Shown here: positions 8,948-18,492 of the stretch, piece by piece | Numbering within the stretch: the stretch's first letter is position 1 | How the letters are laid out: every line of letters starts with the position of its first letter | From: Alphaproteobacteria bacterium | Lineage (GTDB): Bacteria > Pseudomonadota > Alphaproteobacteria > Micropepsales > Micropepsaceae | DNA length: 64,000 bases | Direction: 5' to 3' | NCBI GenBank assembly: GCA_024236055.1 | Contig: JACKLF010000001.1 | Span: 558,001 to 622,000 of the forward strand | Translations under genes and position numbers: made by a program | Notes under the pieces: model-generated | Databases searched by the model: none | Told to the model about the DNA's origin: nothing | What the model saw: only the letters and a program-made list of their open reading frames with translations

Positions 8948-9276
8948 ACCTCGTTCCACAGATAATGCGGCCGGCGCCGGCACCGAAGGTGCAAAGAACC
9001 ATGCCCCAGTAATACCTCGTCCATGGAGAGCAGTTGCGCAGAACCGGCACCCAAGGGCAACCACGCCCCCCAAAGCCGCCGCGGGACTATCGCACCAATT
9101 GCCCCGGCAATATCAATGGCTGGAAATTGCGCTGCCGCGCAGCCCTCTTTCCGCTGTCGCGGCGGCCCGCCAAAGCGGCATAGCACATCCCTCGCCCTTC
9201 GGGCTCGAAGAGGCGCTCAGTTTCTGGAACACCTGGGAAGCTGCCTGGCGCCCACTCGCGGCTTCGCCGCTCGGTG
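8948..9276. other. Gene-poor intergenic stretch upstream of the channel gene
   Basis: About 330 bases without a credible gene. Short open frames exist on both strands, but none has a ribosome-binding site or a recognisable product. It presumably holds the channel promoter on the minus strand. The part near 9230-9276 is rich in short inverted repeats (gcggcttcgccgc) and runs into the large hairpin that abuts tRNA-Glu. Confidence 0.5.
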
Positions 9277-9324
9277 GCGCTCAGTTTTTCTAAGCTCACT
9301 GCGTTCGCTAAGAAAAACTGGCGC
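9277..9324. repeat. Long hairpin abutting the 3' end of tRNA-Glu
   Basis: GCGC-T-CAGTTTTTCT-A-AGC on the left pairs with GCT-A-AGAAAAACTG-GCGC on the right, with an 11-base loop. The right arm runs into the encoded CCA end of the tRNA. On the minus strand the tRNA is followed directly by GTTTTTCTTAGC, so it could terminate or shape the 3' end of the tRNA transcript. It may also be a dispersed palindromic element. Confidence 0.6.
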
Positions 9325-9393
9325 GCCCTAGGGGAGTCGAACCCCTCTTACAAGATTGAAAATCTTGGGTCCTAACCGATAGACGAAGGGCGC
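9319..9393 (-). tRNA. tRNA-Glu (UUC)
   Basis: A complete cloverleaf reads on the minus strand. Acceptor GCGCCCT pairs with AGGGCGC, the T-arm is AGGGG-TTCGACT-CCCCT, and the anticodon stem CAAGA/TCTTG holds loop TTTTCAA with anticodon TTC. The discriminator is G and CCA is encoded (plus-strand TGG at 9319-9321). Identity as glutamate follows from the anticodon and the tRNA-Glu-like D arm. Confidence 0.96.
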
Positions 9394-9466
9394 TGCCGGA
9401 GGAGCCGGGGGTTTACCGGCCAAAGCCGGGATTTGCAAGCCGGTTCAGACCCTTTCGGTCCGAATG

Positions 9467-11251
9467 TCAGGCCGTGGCGGGGGCCGCGTCCTCGACCTCC
9501 AGCTGGGCGCGCACACGCCCGTTCCAGTCGTCCTGGCGCAGCCGCCCGGCGGCATGGATGATCCCGCCCCGGCTGGCCAGAAGCCCCTGTCCCAGCGGCG
9601 TATCGGCGGCCCTGAAGGCAATGGCGTCCAGCATGCCGCTGCCCGCCGCCAGGCGCAGCTTCACATGCGCACCGCCCACCACATCGGCATAGGCCACCCG
9701 CAGGTCCGGCACCCCCAGCAGCGGTTCGGGGTTGCCCGCGCCAAAGGGGCCGGCCGCCGCCAGTTCCTGGGCCAGGGCGATGTTGGCACCGCCAGCAGAG
9801 CTGACCGCGTCCAGATACAGGTCGTTGGCCGCCGCCAGCGCCGCGCCGGTTCCGGCAAAGGCGTCCTCGACGAATTGGCGAAAACGGTCGACCTGGCCGT
9901 GCATCAGCGAGAATCCGGCGGCCATGGCATGGCCCCCGCCATACTCGATCGCCCCCGCCTCGGCGGCAGCGCGGATGATGCCGCCGACATCGATACCGGG
10001 GATCGAGCGGGCCGAGCCGCGCCCCATTTCCCCTTCAAATCCAGCGACAAAGGCGGGCTTCTTGAAGCGCTCCCTTCAGCCGACCGGCGACGATGCCCAC
10101 CACGCCGGATGCCAGCCATCGCCCGCCACCAGCACGAAGGGCGCGTTTTCCTGGGTCGCGGCCATGGCGGTCGCCTCCTCCAGGATGGCCTTCTCGATCG
10201 CCTGGCGTTCGCGGTTGTGCAGGTCCAGTTGCAGGGCGAAATCCTGGGCCGCCTCGGCCTCGCGCGCGGTCAGCAGGTCCACGCCCAGGGAAGACCGGCC
10301 CACCCGGCCCCCCGCATTGATGCGCGGCCCCAGGACGAAGCCCAGGTGATAGGGCGTGAACGGTCCGCGTGCCTTGGCTACCCCGGCCAGCGCCGCCAGC
10401 CCCGGCCGCGACAGGGTGGAAAGCTGGCCCAGCCCGAAGCGGACAAAGGCCCGGTTCACCCCCGTCAGCGGCACCACATCGCAGACCGTCGCCAGCCCCA
10501 CCAGGTCCAGGAACAGGCGCAGATCGGGTTCGGCGATGTCCCGCTTTTCATAAAAACCGGAATCGCGCAGATGGCGGTTCAGCGCCACCAGGAACAGGAA
10601 GCTCACGCCCGCCGCGCACAGATGGTTCAGGCCGGACGTGTCACCGGGCTGGTTGGGGTTCACATGCGCCAGCGCGGGCGGGCTGGATTCGACCCGGTGA
10701 TGATCCAGCACCACCACATCCATGCCCAGGCTTTTGGCCTCCTCCAGCGCGGCGGTGGCGGCGGCGCCGCAATCGACCGTCACCACCAGCCTGATGCCCT
10801 CGCCATGCAGCGTGGCCATCGCCGCCGGCGACGGGCCATAGCCTTCGGTCATGCGGTCGGGAATGTAGATGCGCGGCGGTGCGCCCAGCGCGCCCAGAAA
10901 ATCGCTCAGCAGCGCCGCCGAGGTCGAGCCGTCCACGTCATAGTCGCCAAAGACGGCAATCGCCTCGCCCGCCTCCAGCGCCGCGGCGAGGCGGACGACC
11001 GCCTTGTCCATGTCTTTCAGCACCGACGGATCGGGCAGCAGGTTCTTCAGGCGGGGCGAAAGATAATCGGCCGCTTCGGCGGGACCGATGCCGCGCACCG
11101 CCAGCAACCGCGCCAGGACCGGCGAGATGGACCGCAGCAACTCGCGCTCGATACCGGCATCGGCGGGGCGCAGCAGCCAGCGCCTGCCCGTAAAGGAGCG
11201 GGCGACATCGAACGCCGCCGCCGAAGGTGACGCGGACGCCGCCTCAGACAC
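9467..11251 (-). pseudogene. recJ: recJ, single-stranded-DNA exonuclease, interrupted by one in-frame TGA
   Basis: RecJ 5'-3' exonuclease of the DHH superfamily, used in recombination and mismatch repair. The upstream part carries FGDYDVDG, VLDHHR and GPRINAGGR; the downstream part carries MGRGSARSIPG and the GGGHAMAAGF motif. Both parts are in the same frame, separated only by TGA at 10076-10078. Just before the stop the reading HPAWWASSPVG replaces the expected HPGVVGIVAGRLKE. A missing base near 10098 and an extra G near 10074 would restore this exactly, so a sequence error is likely. The GTG start at 11251 overlaps the end of glpX by eight bases, suggesting translational coupling. If real, the protein would be split within the DHHA1 region. 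Confidence 0.88.
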
Positions 11252-12227
11252 CCTTGTTGCGGCGATGGCGCGCCTTGATCCAGCGCACCGTGCCGGTGAC
11301 CGAACGCATCACCACGCTTTCGGTGGTGATGAAGTCGCCTTCGCGGTGCACGCCGCGCAGCATCGAACCATCGGTGACGCCGGTGGCCGAAAACACCACG
11401 TCGCCAGACACCAGTTCGTGCAGGTCGTATTTGCGGTTCAGGTCGGTCACGCCCCACTTGGCGGCGCGGGCCTTTTCATCCTCGTTGCGGAACACCAGCC
11501 GGCCCTGCATCTGGCCGCCGATGCAGCGCAGCGCCGCGGCCGCCAGCACGCCTTCGGGTGCACCGCCGGTGCCCATGTAAATGTCCACGCCGGTCGAAGC
11601 GTCGGTGGTTTCGATCACCCCGGCCACATCGCCGTCGGTGATCAGCTTCACCTTGGCCCCGGCCTTGCGGATCTTGGCGATCAGCGCTTCATGACGCGGG
11701 CGGTCCATCACCAGCACCGTGACATCTTCCGCCGAAATGCCCTTGGCGCGGGCGATGGCCGCGATATTGGCCGCCGGTTCTGCATCCAGGTCGATCAGCC
11801 CTTCGGGATAGCCCGGGCCGATGGCGATCTTGTCCATATAGGTGTCGGGCGCATGCAGCATGGTGCCTGGCTCGGCCATGGCCATCACCGCCAGGGCATT
11901 GGCCATCTGCTTGGCCGTCAGGGTGGTGCCTTCCAGCGGGTCGAGGGCGATGTCGACGGCCTGGCCGCCCTGCCCGACCTTCTCGCCGATATAGAGCATG
12001 GGCGCCTCGTCCCGCTCGCCCTCGCCGATCACCACGGTGCCGCTGATCGGCAGCCGGTTGAAGGCCGCGCGCATCGCCTCGACCGCGGCCTGGTCGGCGT
12101 CGTGCTCGTTGCCGCGCCCGATCTGGGCAAAGGCCGCGATGGCGGCGGCTTCGGTCACGCGCACCGCCTCAAGCGCAAAGGCGCGGTCCAGCGGATAGGC
12201 AACTTCGGGAGGAGTAATCTCGGTCAT
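11244..12227 (-). CDS. glpX: Fructose-1,6-bisphosphatase class II
   Basis: Class II (GlpX-type) fructose-1,6-bisphosphatase of 327 residues, the gluconeogenic enzyme that makes fructose 6-phosphate. Metal-binding motifs VVIGEGERDEAPM and DPLEGTTLTAK are clear, as are VMDRPRH and GTGGAPEGVLAAAALRC. It lies between hom upstream (33 bases) and recJ downstream (eight-base overlap), an order common in alphaproteobacteria. It probably forms part of one hom-glpX-recJ transcript. No class I FBPase is in the window. Confidence 0.96.
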   Translation of the reverse strand: MTEITPPEVAYPLDRAFALEAVRVTEAAAIAAFAQIGRGNEHDADQAAVEAMRAAFNRLPISGTVVIGEGERDEAPMLYIGEKVGQGGQAVDIALDPLEGTTLTAKQMANALAVMAMAEPGTMLHAPDTYMDKIAIGPGYPEGLIDLDAEPAANIAAIARAKGISAEDVTVLVMDRPRHEALIAKIRKAGAKVKLITDGDVAGVIETTDASTGVDIYMGTGGAPEGVLAAAALRCIGGQMQGRLVFRNEDEKARAAKWGVTDLNRKYDLHELVSGDVVFSATGVTDGSMLRGVHREGDFITTESVVMRSVTGTVRWIKARHRRNKGV

Positions 12228-12259
12228 GGATACGGTTCTCTTCTTGTGACGGCCCCTTG

Positions 12260-13546
12260 TCAGGCCGCTTCCATGGGAATCATGCAGGGGCGCGAACGCA
12301 CCTTGTCCGACGCGGCTATCGCCTTCAAGGCACGTTCCACGGCGGCCTGGGCAGTCTCATGGGTGATCATGACAATTGCCACCGGCTCGCCGGGGGCCCG
12401 GCCACGCTGGATCATGCTCTCGATCGAGACCCCGGCCTCGGCCAGATGGGTCGCGATCTGGGCCAGAACGCCCGGTTCGTCCAGCACTTCGAAGCGCATG
12501 TACCAGGGGGCGACGGCCGCCTTGCCGTCGGCGGGGGTCAGCTTTTGCAGTTCGCTGGCGGGCTGGCCGAAAACCGGGGCGGGGCCGCCCGATGCGGCCT
12601 CCACAATGTCGGCAATGACCGCGCTGGCGGTAGGCGCCTCGCCCGCGCCGGGGCCCGAGAAGAAATAGGACCCGGCGGCACCCGCATCGACCATGACCCC
12701 GTTCAGCGCGCCGTTCACATTGGCCAGCGGCGACCGCTGGCGCACCATCGCCGGGTGCACCGTCTGTTCGATCCCGTCGCCAATCCGGCGGGTCACACCC
12801 AGCAGCTTGATGCGGAAGCCGAACTCGCGGGCATAGGCGATGTCGTCCGGGGTGATATGGGCAATGCCCTCCACCGCGATGGAATCCAGATCGGGCCGGG
12901 TGCCGAAGGCCAGGCTGGAAAGCAGCGCCAGCTTGTGCGCGGTATCGCCGCCGCCCACATCAAGCGTGGGATCGGCTTCGGCATAGCCCAGCGCCTGGGC
13001 CTCCTTCAGCACCGCGGCAAAGGGGCGCCCGGTGATTTCCATCTCGGTCAGGATGTAGTTGCAGGTGCCGTTCAGGATGCCGCGCACCGCCGCGACCGGC
13101 TGGGCGATCAGGCCTTCGCGCAGGGATTTGAGGATCGGAATGCCGCCGGCGGCGGCGGCCTCGAATTTCAGCGTCACGCCATGGGCTTCGGCCAGCTCGG
13201 CCAGCTCGCTGCCATGCTTGGCCAGAAGCGCCTTGTTGGCGGTCACCACATGCTTGCCGTTCTTCAGCGCCTGGGTGACCAGATCGCGCGCGATGCCCTC
13301 CTCGCCGCCGATCAGCTCCACCACCACATCGGCATCTCCGCGTGCCAGCTCCAGCGGATCGGCGGTCCAGCCCACCAGTTCGAAGCCGCGATCCTTTTTG
13401 GGATCGCGCGCGGAAACGCCGGTCAGCGTCAGGGCGCGGCCCGCGCGCTGTGACAGTTCGGCGCCATGCGCCGACAGCGCCCGCACAACGCCGCCGCCCA
13501 CGGTGCCAAGCCCGGCAATGGCAATTTTGAAAGGTTTGCTGCTCAT
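12260..13546 (-). CDS. hom: Homoserine dehydrogenase
   Basis: NAD(P)-dependent homoserine dehydrogenase of 428 residues, on the aspartate route to threonine, methionine and isoleucine. The Rossmann motif GLGTVGGGV is at the N-terminus and NKALLAKHG in the catalytic domain. NGTCNYILTEM and the substrate-site run AQALGYAEADPTLDV follow. A C-terminal ACT domain (MRFEVLDEPGVLAQIA onward) suggests threonine feedback control. It lies just downstream of the damaged aminotransferase gene (19 bases) and upstream of glpX. The metY gene for the next methionine-branch step is at 32 kb. Confidence 0.96.
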   Translation of the reverse strand: MSSKPFKIAIAGLGTVGGGVVRALSAHGAELSQRAGRALTLTGVSARDPKKDRGFELVGWTADPLELARGDADVVVELIGGEEGIARDLVTQALKNGKHVVTANKALLAKHGSELAELAEAHGVTLKFEAAAAGGIPILKSLREGLIAQPVAAVRGILNGTCNYILTEMEITGRPFAAVLKEAQALGYAEADPTLDVGGGDTAHKLALLSSLAFGTRPDLDSIAVEGIAHITPDDIAYAREFGFRIKLLGVTRRIGDGIEQTVHPAMVRQRSPLANVNGALNGVMVDAGAAGSYFFSGPGAGEAPTASAVIADIVEAASGGPAPVFGQPASELQKLTPADGKAAVAPWYMRFEVLDEPGVLAQIATHLAEAGVSIESMIQRGRAPGEPVAIVMITHETAQAAVERALKAIAASDKVRSRPCMIPMEAA

Positions 13547-13565
13547 ACCGTCCCGGTCACATCTG

Positions 13566-14782
13566 CTATTTGGCCGGCGCCATGTCCGACAGGTCGGACG
13601 GCGCCATGTTGGTGCCCTGGGTCAGGAACTTCTTCACATTGCGCGCCGCCTGGCGGATGCGATGCTCGTTCTCCACCAGGGCCACGCGCACGAAACCTTC
13701 GCCATACTCGCCGAAGCCGATGCCCGGCGAAACCGCCACCTTGGCATGGATCAGCAGGTCCTTGGCGAATTCCATCGAGCCCTTCTCGCGATAGCGCTCG
13801 GGCACCGGGGCCCAGGCGAACATCGAGGCTTCGGGCGCCGGAATCTCCCAGCCCGCCTGCGCCATGCTTTTCACCAGCACGTCGCGGCGCGCGCGATAGA
13901 CGGCGCGGATTTCATCGACCACATCCTGCGGCCCGTTCAGCGCGGTCGCCGCCGCCACCTGGATGGGCGTATAGGCACCATAGTCGAGATAGGACTTGAT
14001 GCGCGCCAGCGCGCCGATCAGCTTTTCATTGCCCGCGGCAAAGCCCATGCGCCAGCCGGGCATGGCATAGGTCTTGGACAGGGACTGGAATTCGATGGCG
14101 ATGTCTTTCGCACCGTCGATCTGCAGGATCGAGGGCGGCGGATTGTCGCCGAAATAGATGTCGGCATAGGCCAGGTCCGACAGAACCCAGATCTCGTGCT
14201 TCTTGGCGAAGCGCACGACCTCTTTGTAGAAGTCCAGGTCGACCACCTGGGCGGTGGGATTGGACGGATAGTTCACCACCATCGCCAGCGGCGACGGCAC
14301 AGAATGGCGCGTGGCCATGCCGATGCGCGACAGATATTCCTCGGGGCTGGTGGCCGGCACATGGCGGATGGCCGCGCCCGCAATCATCGAAACCGAGGCG
14401 TGGATGGGATAGGCCGGATTGGGCGCAGCACCACGTCGCCCGGGGCAGTGATGGCCATGGCCAGGTTGGCGAAGCCTTCCTTGGAGCCAACGCCGCGATC
14501 ACCTCGCGGTCGGGTCAGCGTGACGCCGAAGCGGCGCTGGTAATAGGCGGCATGGGCCCGGCGCAGGCCCTTGATGCCGCGGCTGGCGCTGTGGCGGCTG
14601 GCGCGCGGGTCGCGCCTCGGTCTCGCACAGCTTGTCGACGATATGCTGGGGGTCGGCATGTCAGGGGTTGCCCATGCCGAAATCGATGATGTCCTCGCCC
14701 GGCCGCGCGCGGCTTCCAGGCAGTTTACTTCCTCGAAGATGTAGGGCGGCAGCCGCTTGATGCAGTAGAAATCGGTATTCAT
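13566..14782 (-). pseudogene. alaC: AlaC-like (LL-diaminopimelate/alanine) aminotransferase, frame-disrupted
   Basis: Class I/II PLP aminotransferase. The N-terminus MNTDFYCIKRLPPYIFEEVN and the C-terminal 270 residues (from SMIAGAAIRHVP, PLP region FQSLSKTYAMPGWRMG) match the AlaC/LL-DAP aminotransferase-like family. Between about 14420 and 14720 the frame changes repeatedly. Family blocks GNPDMPTP, DPRASRHSASRGIKGLRRA, DREVIAALGSKEGF and NPAYPIHASVSM each appear in different frames, separated by single-base gains or losses, for example a missing base in the GGG run at 14421-14423. The only long intact frame is 13566-14387. It precedes hom, consistent with amino-acid metabolism. Sequencing error is likelier than decay, because synonymous codon quality is retained. 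Confidence 0.88.
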
Positions 14783-14969
14783 GGTCGATGAGCTTTGATG
14801 CGGAACCTCCGGCGAAGGTGCGATTCTGGGGTATTCGCCCCGCCCGTCAATATCAGGTCCGGCATAGGTGCCGCGCAGGAGCAAAAATAGGGCTTTTCAG
14901 GGCGTGGCCAGGGACGATGGCGTGGGAACATCCCTCCGGCCCGTCGCTTGCGCTCAGGCGTTCGGCGCT

Positions 14970-14993
14970 CGAAATGGTCAGTGGACCATTTCG
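14970..14993. repeat. Perfect 10-bp palindrome, AT-richer than surroundings
   Basis: CGAAATGGTC pairs perfectly with GACCATTTCG around the loop AGTG, in the gap between the aminotransferase start and the OmpA-like gene end. The preceding gcttgcgctcaggcgttcgg resembles the motif near tRNA-Glu. This suggests a mosaic dispersed palindromic element. It could also terminate the OmpA-like gene, although no T run follows. Confidence 0.6.
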
Positions 14994-15015
14994 TCCGCCT
15001 GCAACGGACCGCGCC

Positions 15016-16287
15016 TCACCCTGGGTAAATCTCGGCCCGGCGGTTGCCTTCCTCGCCACGCAGCATGGATTCTGTAATAGATCGGCTGGCTGTCGCCCAC
15101 CGCCTCGACCTGGACCTTGGCTGCCGGAATGCCGGCCTTGATAAGGGCCTGGGCCACCGCATTGGCGCGCTGCTGCGGCTGCGGAAGATCAGTTCCATGT
15201 GCCGCTCGATCGACATGTTGCCGGTGCGGCTGGAGGCATGCCCCACCACCTTGATGCTGCCGGTTCCGCCATTGGCCTTGAAGGCCGCGACGGCATCGCT
15301 GACCTGCTTGCGGGCCTTGGCCGACAGGGAAGTCCCGTCCCCCGCGAAATAGATGATCTCGTTGGGCGGAACGCCGCCATTCATGGCCGCCGCCATGCCG
15401 GCCGGGGTTCCGGGGGCGGCGTTCAGGTTGGCGATCACGCTGCCATTCGAACCGCTGTCATCGCCCGAGGCCTGGCCGGCGGTTCCCGCCTGGGCCGCGG
15501 TCTGGCGGTAATGGGCCAGGATCGGCCCCGCCACCCATTTGGAGATGCTGGGGTCCAGCGCGGGAGCGGACGACCGCTTGAAGCCCAGCGCGGCGTCGGA
15601 CGGATTGGCGGCCGCCATCATCGCACCGCTGGAACCCGCCGGGGGAACCGCGGGAACGGCCGGTTCCGCGCCAGGCGGAGGTGTCACGCTTGCGGACCGA
15701 ACGGGCGCCGGTGCAGGGGCAGGCGCGGCGACCGGAGGTTCCGCGGACGGCGGCGCGGCCGCAGGCGGAGCCTCGGCGGTGGGCGGCGCATTGCTGGCCA
15801 TGACGGGATTGGCCGTCGGCGGAGCAGCACTTGGCGGAGCAGCACTGGGCGGGGCCTCGGCTGTCGGGGGCGCATCCATCGCCGCCTGCGCGGTGGGCGC
15901 AGCCGCACTGGGCGGTACCGATCCAGGGGCCAGCGGCGGCGGCGCGGCGGCCTCGGTGCCGGCGCGCAGCGCATCGGCGCTGTACTGGGCCTGGGTACCG
16001 GCGGCGGCGACCTGCTGGGCCGCCTGGGTCTGGGCCGCGGCATCGGGCGCGGCGGGACGCGGCGGAAGCGCCGCCAGGTCGGGCGTGTTCACATTGGCGT
16101 CGGTGCTGGCGGTCGGCGGCGCATTGGCATCATCGGCGGGCAGCGGCGCGGTGTCGTCGCCGCCGAACAGGCCGGTGGGATCAAGATCGCTGACCGTGTC
16201 GCTGACGGTCTCGCAGGCGGTGGTCCCCATCGCCAATGCCAGCACGACGGCAAGCCGCACCACAGGACGGGCAAACTGTTTGGTCAT
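15016..16287 (-). CDS. OmpA-family lipoprotein-like protein with Pro/Ala-rich linker
   Basis: Exported peptidoglycan-associated protein of about 423 residues. The N-terminus MTKQFARPVVRLAVVLALAMG followed by TTAC resembles a lipoprotein signal with the acceptor Cys. A long low-complexity linker (about residues 45-270) is dominated by PPTAEAPP/SAAPP-type repeats. The C-terminal OmpA domain starts near NEIIYFAGDGTSLSAKARK, includes IKVVGHASSRTGNMSIERH, and ends EEGNRRAEIY. Between the two the reading IFRSRSSAP...ATASRSI is out of frame. A compensating pair of indels near 15190 and 15075 would restore QQRANAVAQALIKAGIPAAKVQVEAVGDSQPIYY. I start at ATG 16287; the extension to 16350 has no support. 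Confidence 0.8.
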   Translation of the reverse strand: MTKQFARPVVRLAVVLALAMGTTACETVSDTVSDLDPTGLFGGDDTAPLPADDANAPPTASTDANVNTPDLAALPPRPAAPDAAAQTQAAQQVAAAGTQAQYSADALRAGTEAAAPPPLAPGSVPPSAAAPTAQAAMDAPPTAEAPPSAAPPSAAPPTANPVMASNAPPTAEAPPAAAPPSAEPPVAAPAPAPAPVRSASVTPPPGAEPAVPAVPPAGSSGAMMAAANPSDAALGFKRSSAPALDPSISKWVAGPILAHYRQTAAQAGTAGQASGDDSGSNGSVIANLNAAPGTPAGMAAAMNGGVPPNEIIYFAGDGTSLSAKARKQVSDAVAAFKANGGTGSIKVVGHASSRTGNMSIERHMELIFRSRSSAPMRWPRPLSRPAFRQPRSRSRRWATASRSITESMLRGEEGNRRAEIYPG

Positions 16288-16527
16288 CGTCCGAAAATCC
16301 TGATGTCGAATCCAATAGCCCAATGAACGCCGGCGCGCAGCGCGCACCAAACCCCATATCTGCGATATACCGCGACAAAGGCCCCCACGCCAGCGCGGCG
16401 ATAATCAAAATACATGAACTGTTTGCGGTATTTGGGCGCGCGCGCCGTCTCAAGACCGCCAATACCCGCCTTGCCCCGCACCGCCGGGGCGCGGTATCAG
16501 GGATTTTGCAAGGCAGCAGCCCCCATC

Positions 16528-18492
16528 ATGACCGCAAAAGCTTCGCGAAAGCCATCCACCGACCCGGCCCCCAAACGCGCCGGAAAGGCGGGCGGCAAGG
16601 CAAAAAGCGCCGCGCATGCGCCCCAGGATGACACCAGGACGGCATCCGGCACGGCCAAAGGCGAATCATCCACAGGCCAGACAGGTCGCCAGACCGGCCC
16701 CCAGACCAGCGCATTCGACGGACAGCAATTCGCCCGCAACATGGTGGCGGTGGCGCTCAAGAGCCAGGAACTGCTGGTCGACTATGCCGCGCGCATGGCC
16801 GCACGCCGCAAATCGGGCGCGCAGGCCGCTCCGCTCGATCCGCTCAACATCTCCGGCGCGATGGCCAGTTTTGCGCGCGCGCTGGGTGCCAATCAGCAGA
16901 TGGTGGCCCAGACCCAGACGCGCTGGCTGAACGACTTCCTGAGCCTTTGGGACGCCACCGCCCGGCGCATGCTGGGCGGCGAGGCCCCCAGCCTGGTGGA
17001 GCCCGCGCCCGGCGACCGCCGCTTCCGCGCCGAGGAATGGCGCCAGAACGAGATTTTCGACTTCATCAAGCAGAGCTATCTGCTGACCGCCGGGGCGCTG
17101 CAGGAGATGGTGGCGGGCCTGAACGGCGTGGACGAGAAAGAGCGCGCGCGCATCGCCTTCTACACCCGCCAGTTCGCCGACGCCCTGGCACCGACCAACT
17201 TCCCCCTGACCAATCCGGACGTGCTGAAAGCCACCGTCGCCAGCAACGGGCAGAACCTGGTCGACGGGCTGAACAATCTTCTGGCCGATATCGAACGCGG
17301 CCAGGGCGAACTGTCGATCCGCCAGTCCGCCGACGGCTTCGAGATCGGCAAGAACGTCGCCACCGCGCCGGGCAAGGTGGTCTTCCGCAACGATACGATG
17401 GAGTTGATCCAGTACGCGCCCACGACCGAAGAGGTCCATGAGCGGCCGCTGCTGATCTTCCCGCCCTGGATCAACAAGTTCTACATCATCGACCTGCGGC
17501 CCGAGAACAGCTTCGTGCGCTGGCTGGTCGCCCAGGGCTACACCGTTTTCCTGGTTTCCTGGGTCAACCCGGACGCGCGCGCCGCGAACAAGGGCTTCGA
17601 GGAGTATATGCGCGAAGGCATCTTCGCCGCCCTGGAACAGGTTGAAAAGGCCACCGGCGTGAAGGACCCCAACTGCGTGGGCTATTGCATCGGCGGCACC
17701 CTGCTGGCCGCCACCCTGGCCTATATGGCGAAGACCGGGGACGACCGCATCCACAGCGCCACCTTCTGGGCCGCACAGACCGATTTCAGCGAAGCGGGCG
17801 AACTGTCGGTCTTTGTCGACGAAGCGCAGCTCGAGGCCCTGAAGGCCCGGATGGACAGCGAAGGCGGCGTGCTGCCCGGCTCGAAAATGGCGGGCGCCTT
17901 CAACATGCTGCGCGCCAACGACCTGATCTGGTCCTTCGTCATCAACAACTACATGCTGGGCAAGCAGCCCATGCCCTTCGACCTGCTCTACTGGAATTCC
18001 GACACCACGCGGATGCCCGAAAAGCTGCACCTGTCCTACCTGCGCGAATGCTACCAGAAGAACGCACTGGCCAGCGGCCGGATGAAACTGGCCGGCCAGA
18101 CCCTGGACCTGTCCAAGATCACCGTGCCGGTCTATTTCCAGTCCGCGAAGGAAGATCACATCGCGCCCGCAGGTTCGGTGTTCAAGGGCGCGCGGCTGTT
18201 CGGCGGCCCCTTGCGTTTCATCATCGCCGGATCGGGCCATATCGCAGGCGTGATCAACCCGCCCGCCGCGGGCAAGTACCAGTACTGGACCAATGACGCG
18301 CCCGGCGAACACGCCACGCTGGAGGCCTGGCGCGAAGGCGCGGCGGAACATCCCGGCTCCTGGTGGCCGGATTGGGACCGCTGGCTGTCGAAGCTGTCAG
18401 GCGGCAAGGTCAAGGCACGCAAGCCCGGTGACGGCGGCATCAAAATCCTGGGCGATGCGCCGGGTACCTATGTGAAGGTCAAAGCGCAGTAA
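16528..18492 (+). CDS. phaC: Class I poly(3-hydroxyalkanoate) synthase
   Basis: PhaC polymerises 3-hydroxyacyl-CoA into polyhydroxyalkanoate granules. The protein has about 654 residues. The lipase-like box CVGYCIGGTLLAA contains the catalytic Cys. The catalytic Asp sits in FQSAKEDHIAP and the His in GSGHIAGVINPP. The class I N-terminal domain (MLGGEAPSLVEP..., FIKQSYLLTA) is present. A charged, low-complexity N-terminal extension of about 60 residues precedes it. ATG 16528 is the likely start; the in-frame extension to 16414 runs into the upstream divergent promoter region. The gene ends by overlapping the convergent edd gene by 14 bases. No phaA, phaB or phasin gene is adjacent. Confidence 0.95.
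   Translation: MTAKASRKPSTDPAPKRAGKAGGKAKSAAHAPQDDTRTASGTAKGESSTGQTGRQTGPQTSAFDGQQFARNMVAVALKSQELLVDYAARMAARRKSGAQAAPLDPLNISGAMASFARALGANQQMVAQTQTRWLNDFLSLWDATARRMLGGEAPSLVEPAPGDRRFRAEEWRQNEIFDFIKQSYLLTAGALQEMVAGLNGVDEKERARIAFYTRQFADALAPTNFPLTNPDVLKATVASNGQNLVDGLNNLLADIERGQGELSIRQSADGFEIGKNVATAPGKVVFRNDTMELIQYAPTTEEVHERPLLIFPPWINKFYIIDLRPENSFVRWLVAQGYTVFLVSWVNPDARAANKGFEEYMREGIFAALEQVEKATGVKDPNCVGYCIGGTLLAATLAYMAKTGDDRIHSATFWAAQTDFSEAGELSVFVDEAQLEALKARMDSEGGVLPGSKMAGAFNMLRANDLIWSFVINNYMLGKQPMPFDLLYWNSDTTRMPEKLHLSYLRECYQKNALASGRMKLAGQTLDLSKITVPVYFQSAKEDHIAPAGSVFKGARLFGGPLRFIIAGSGHIAGVINPPAAGKYQYWTNDAPGEHATLEAWREGAAEHPGSWWPDWDRWLSKLSGGKVKARKPGDGGIKILGDAPGTYVKVKAQ

Noticed and set aside
9277..9393. 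Integrative-element attachment site at tRNA-Glu
   Set aside because: No integrase and no second copy of the tRNA 3' end are seen. The hairpin alone is not evidence.
10076..10078. TGA in recJ as a selenocysteine codon
   Set aside because: The neighbouring residues are also wrong until two indels are corrected, there is no SECIS-like hairpin, and RecJ is not a selenoprotein family.
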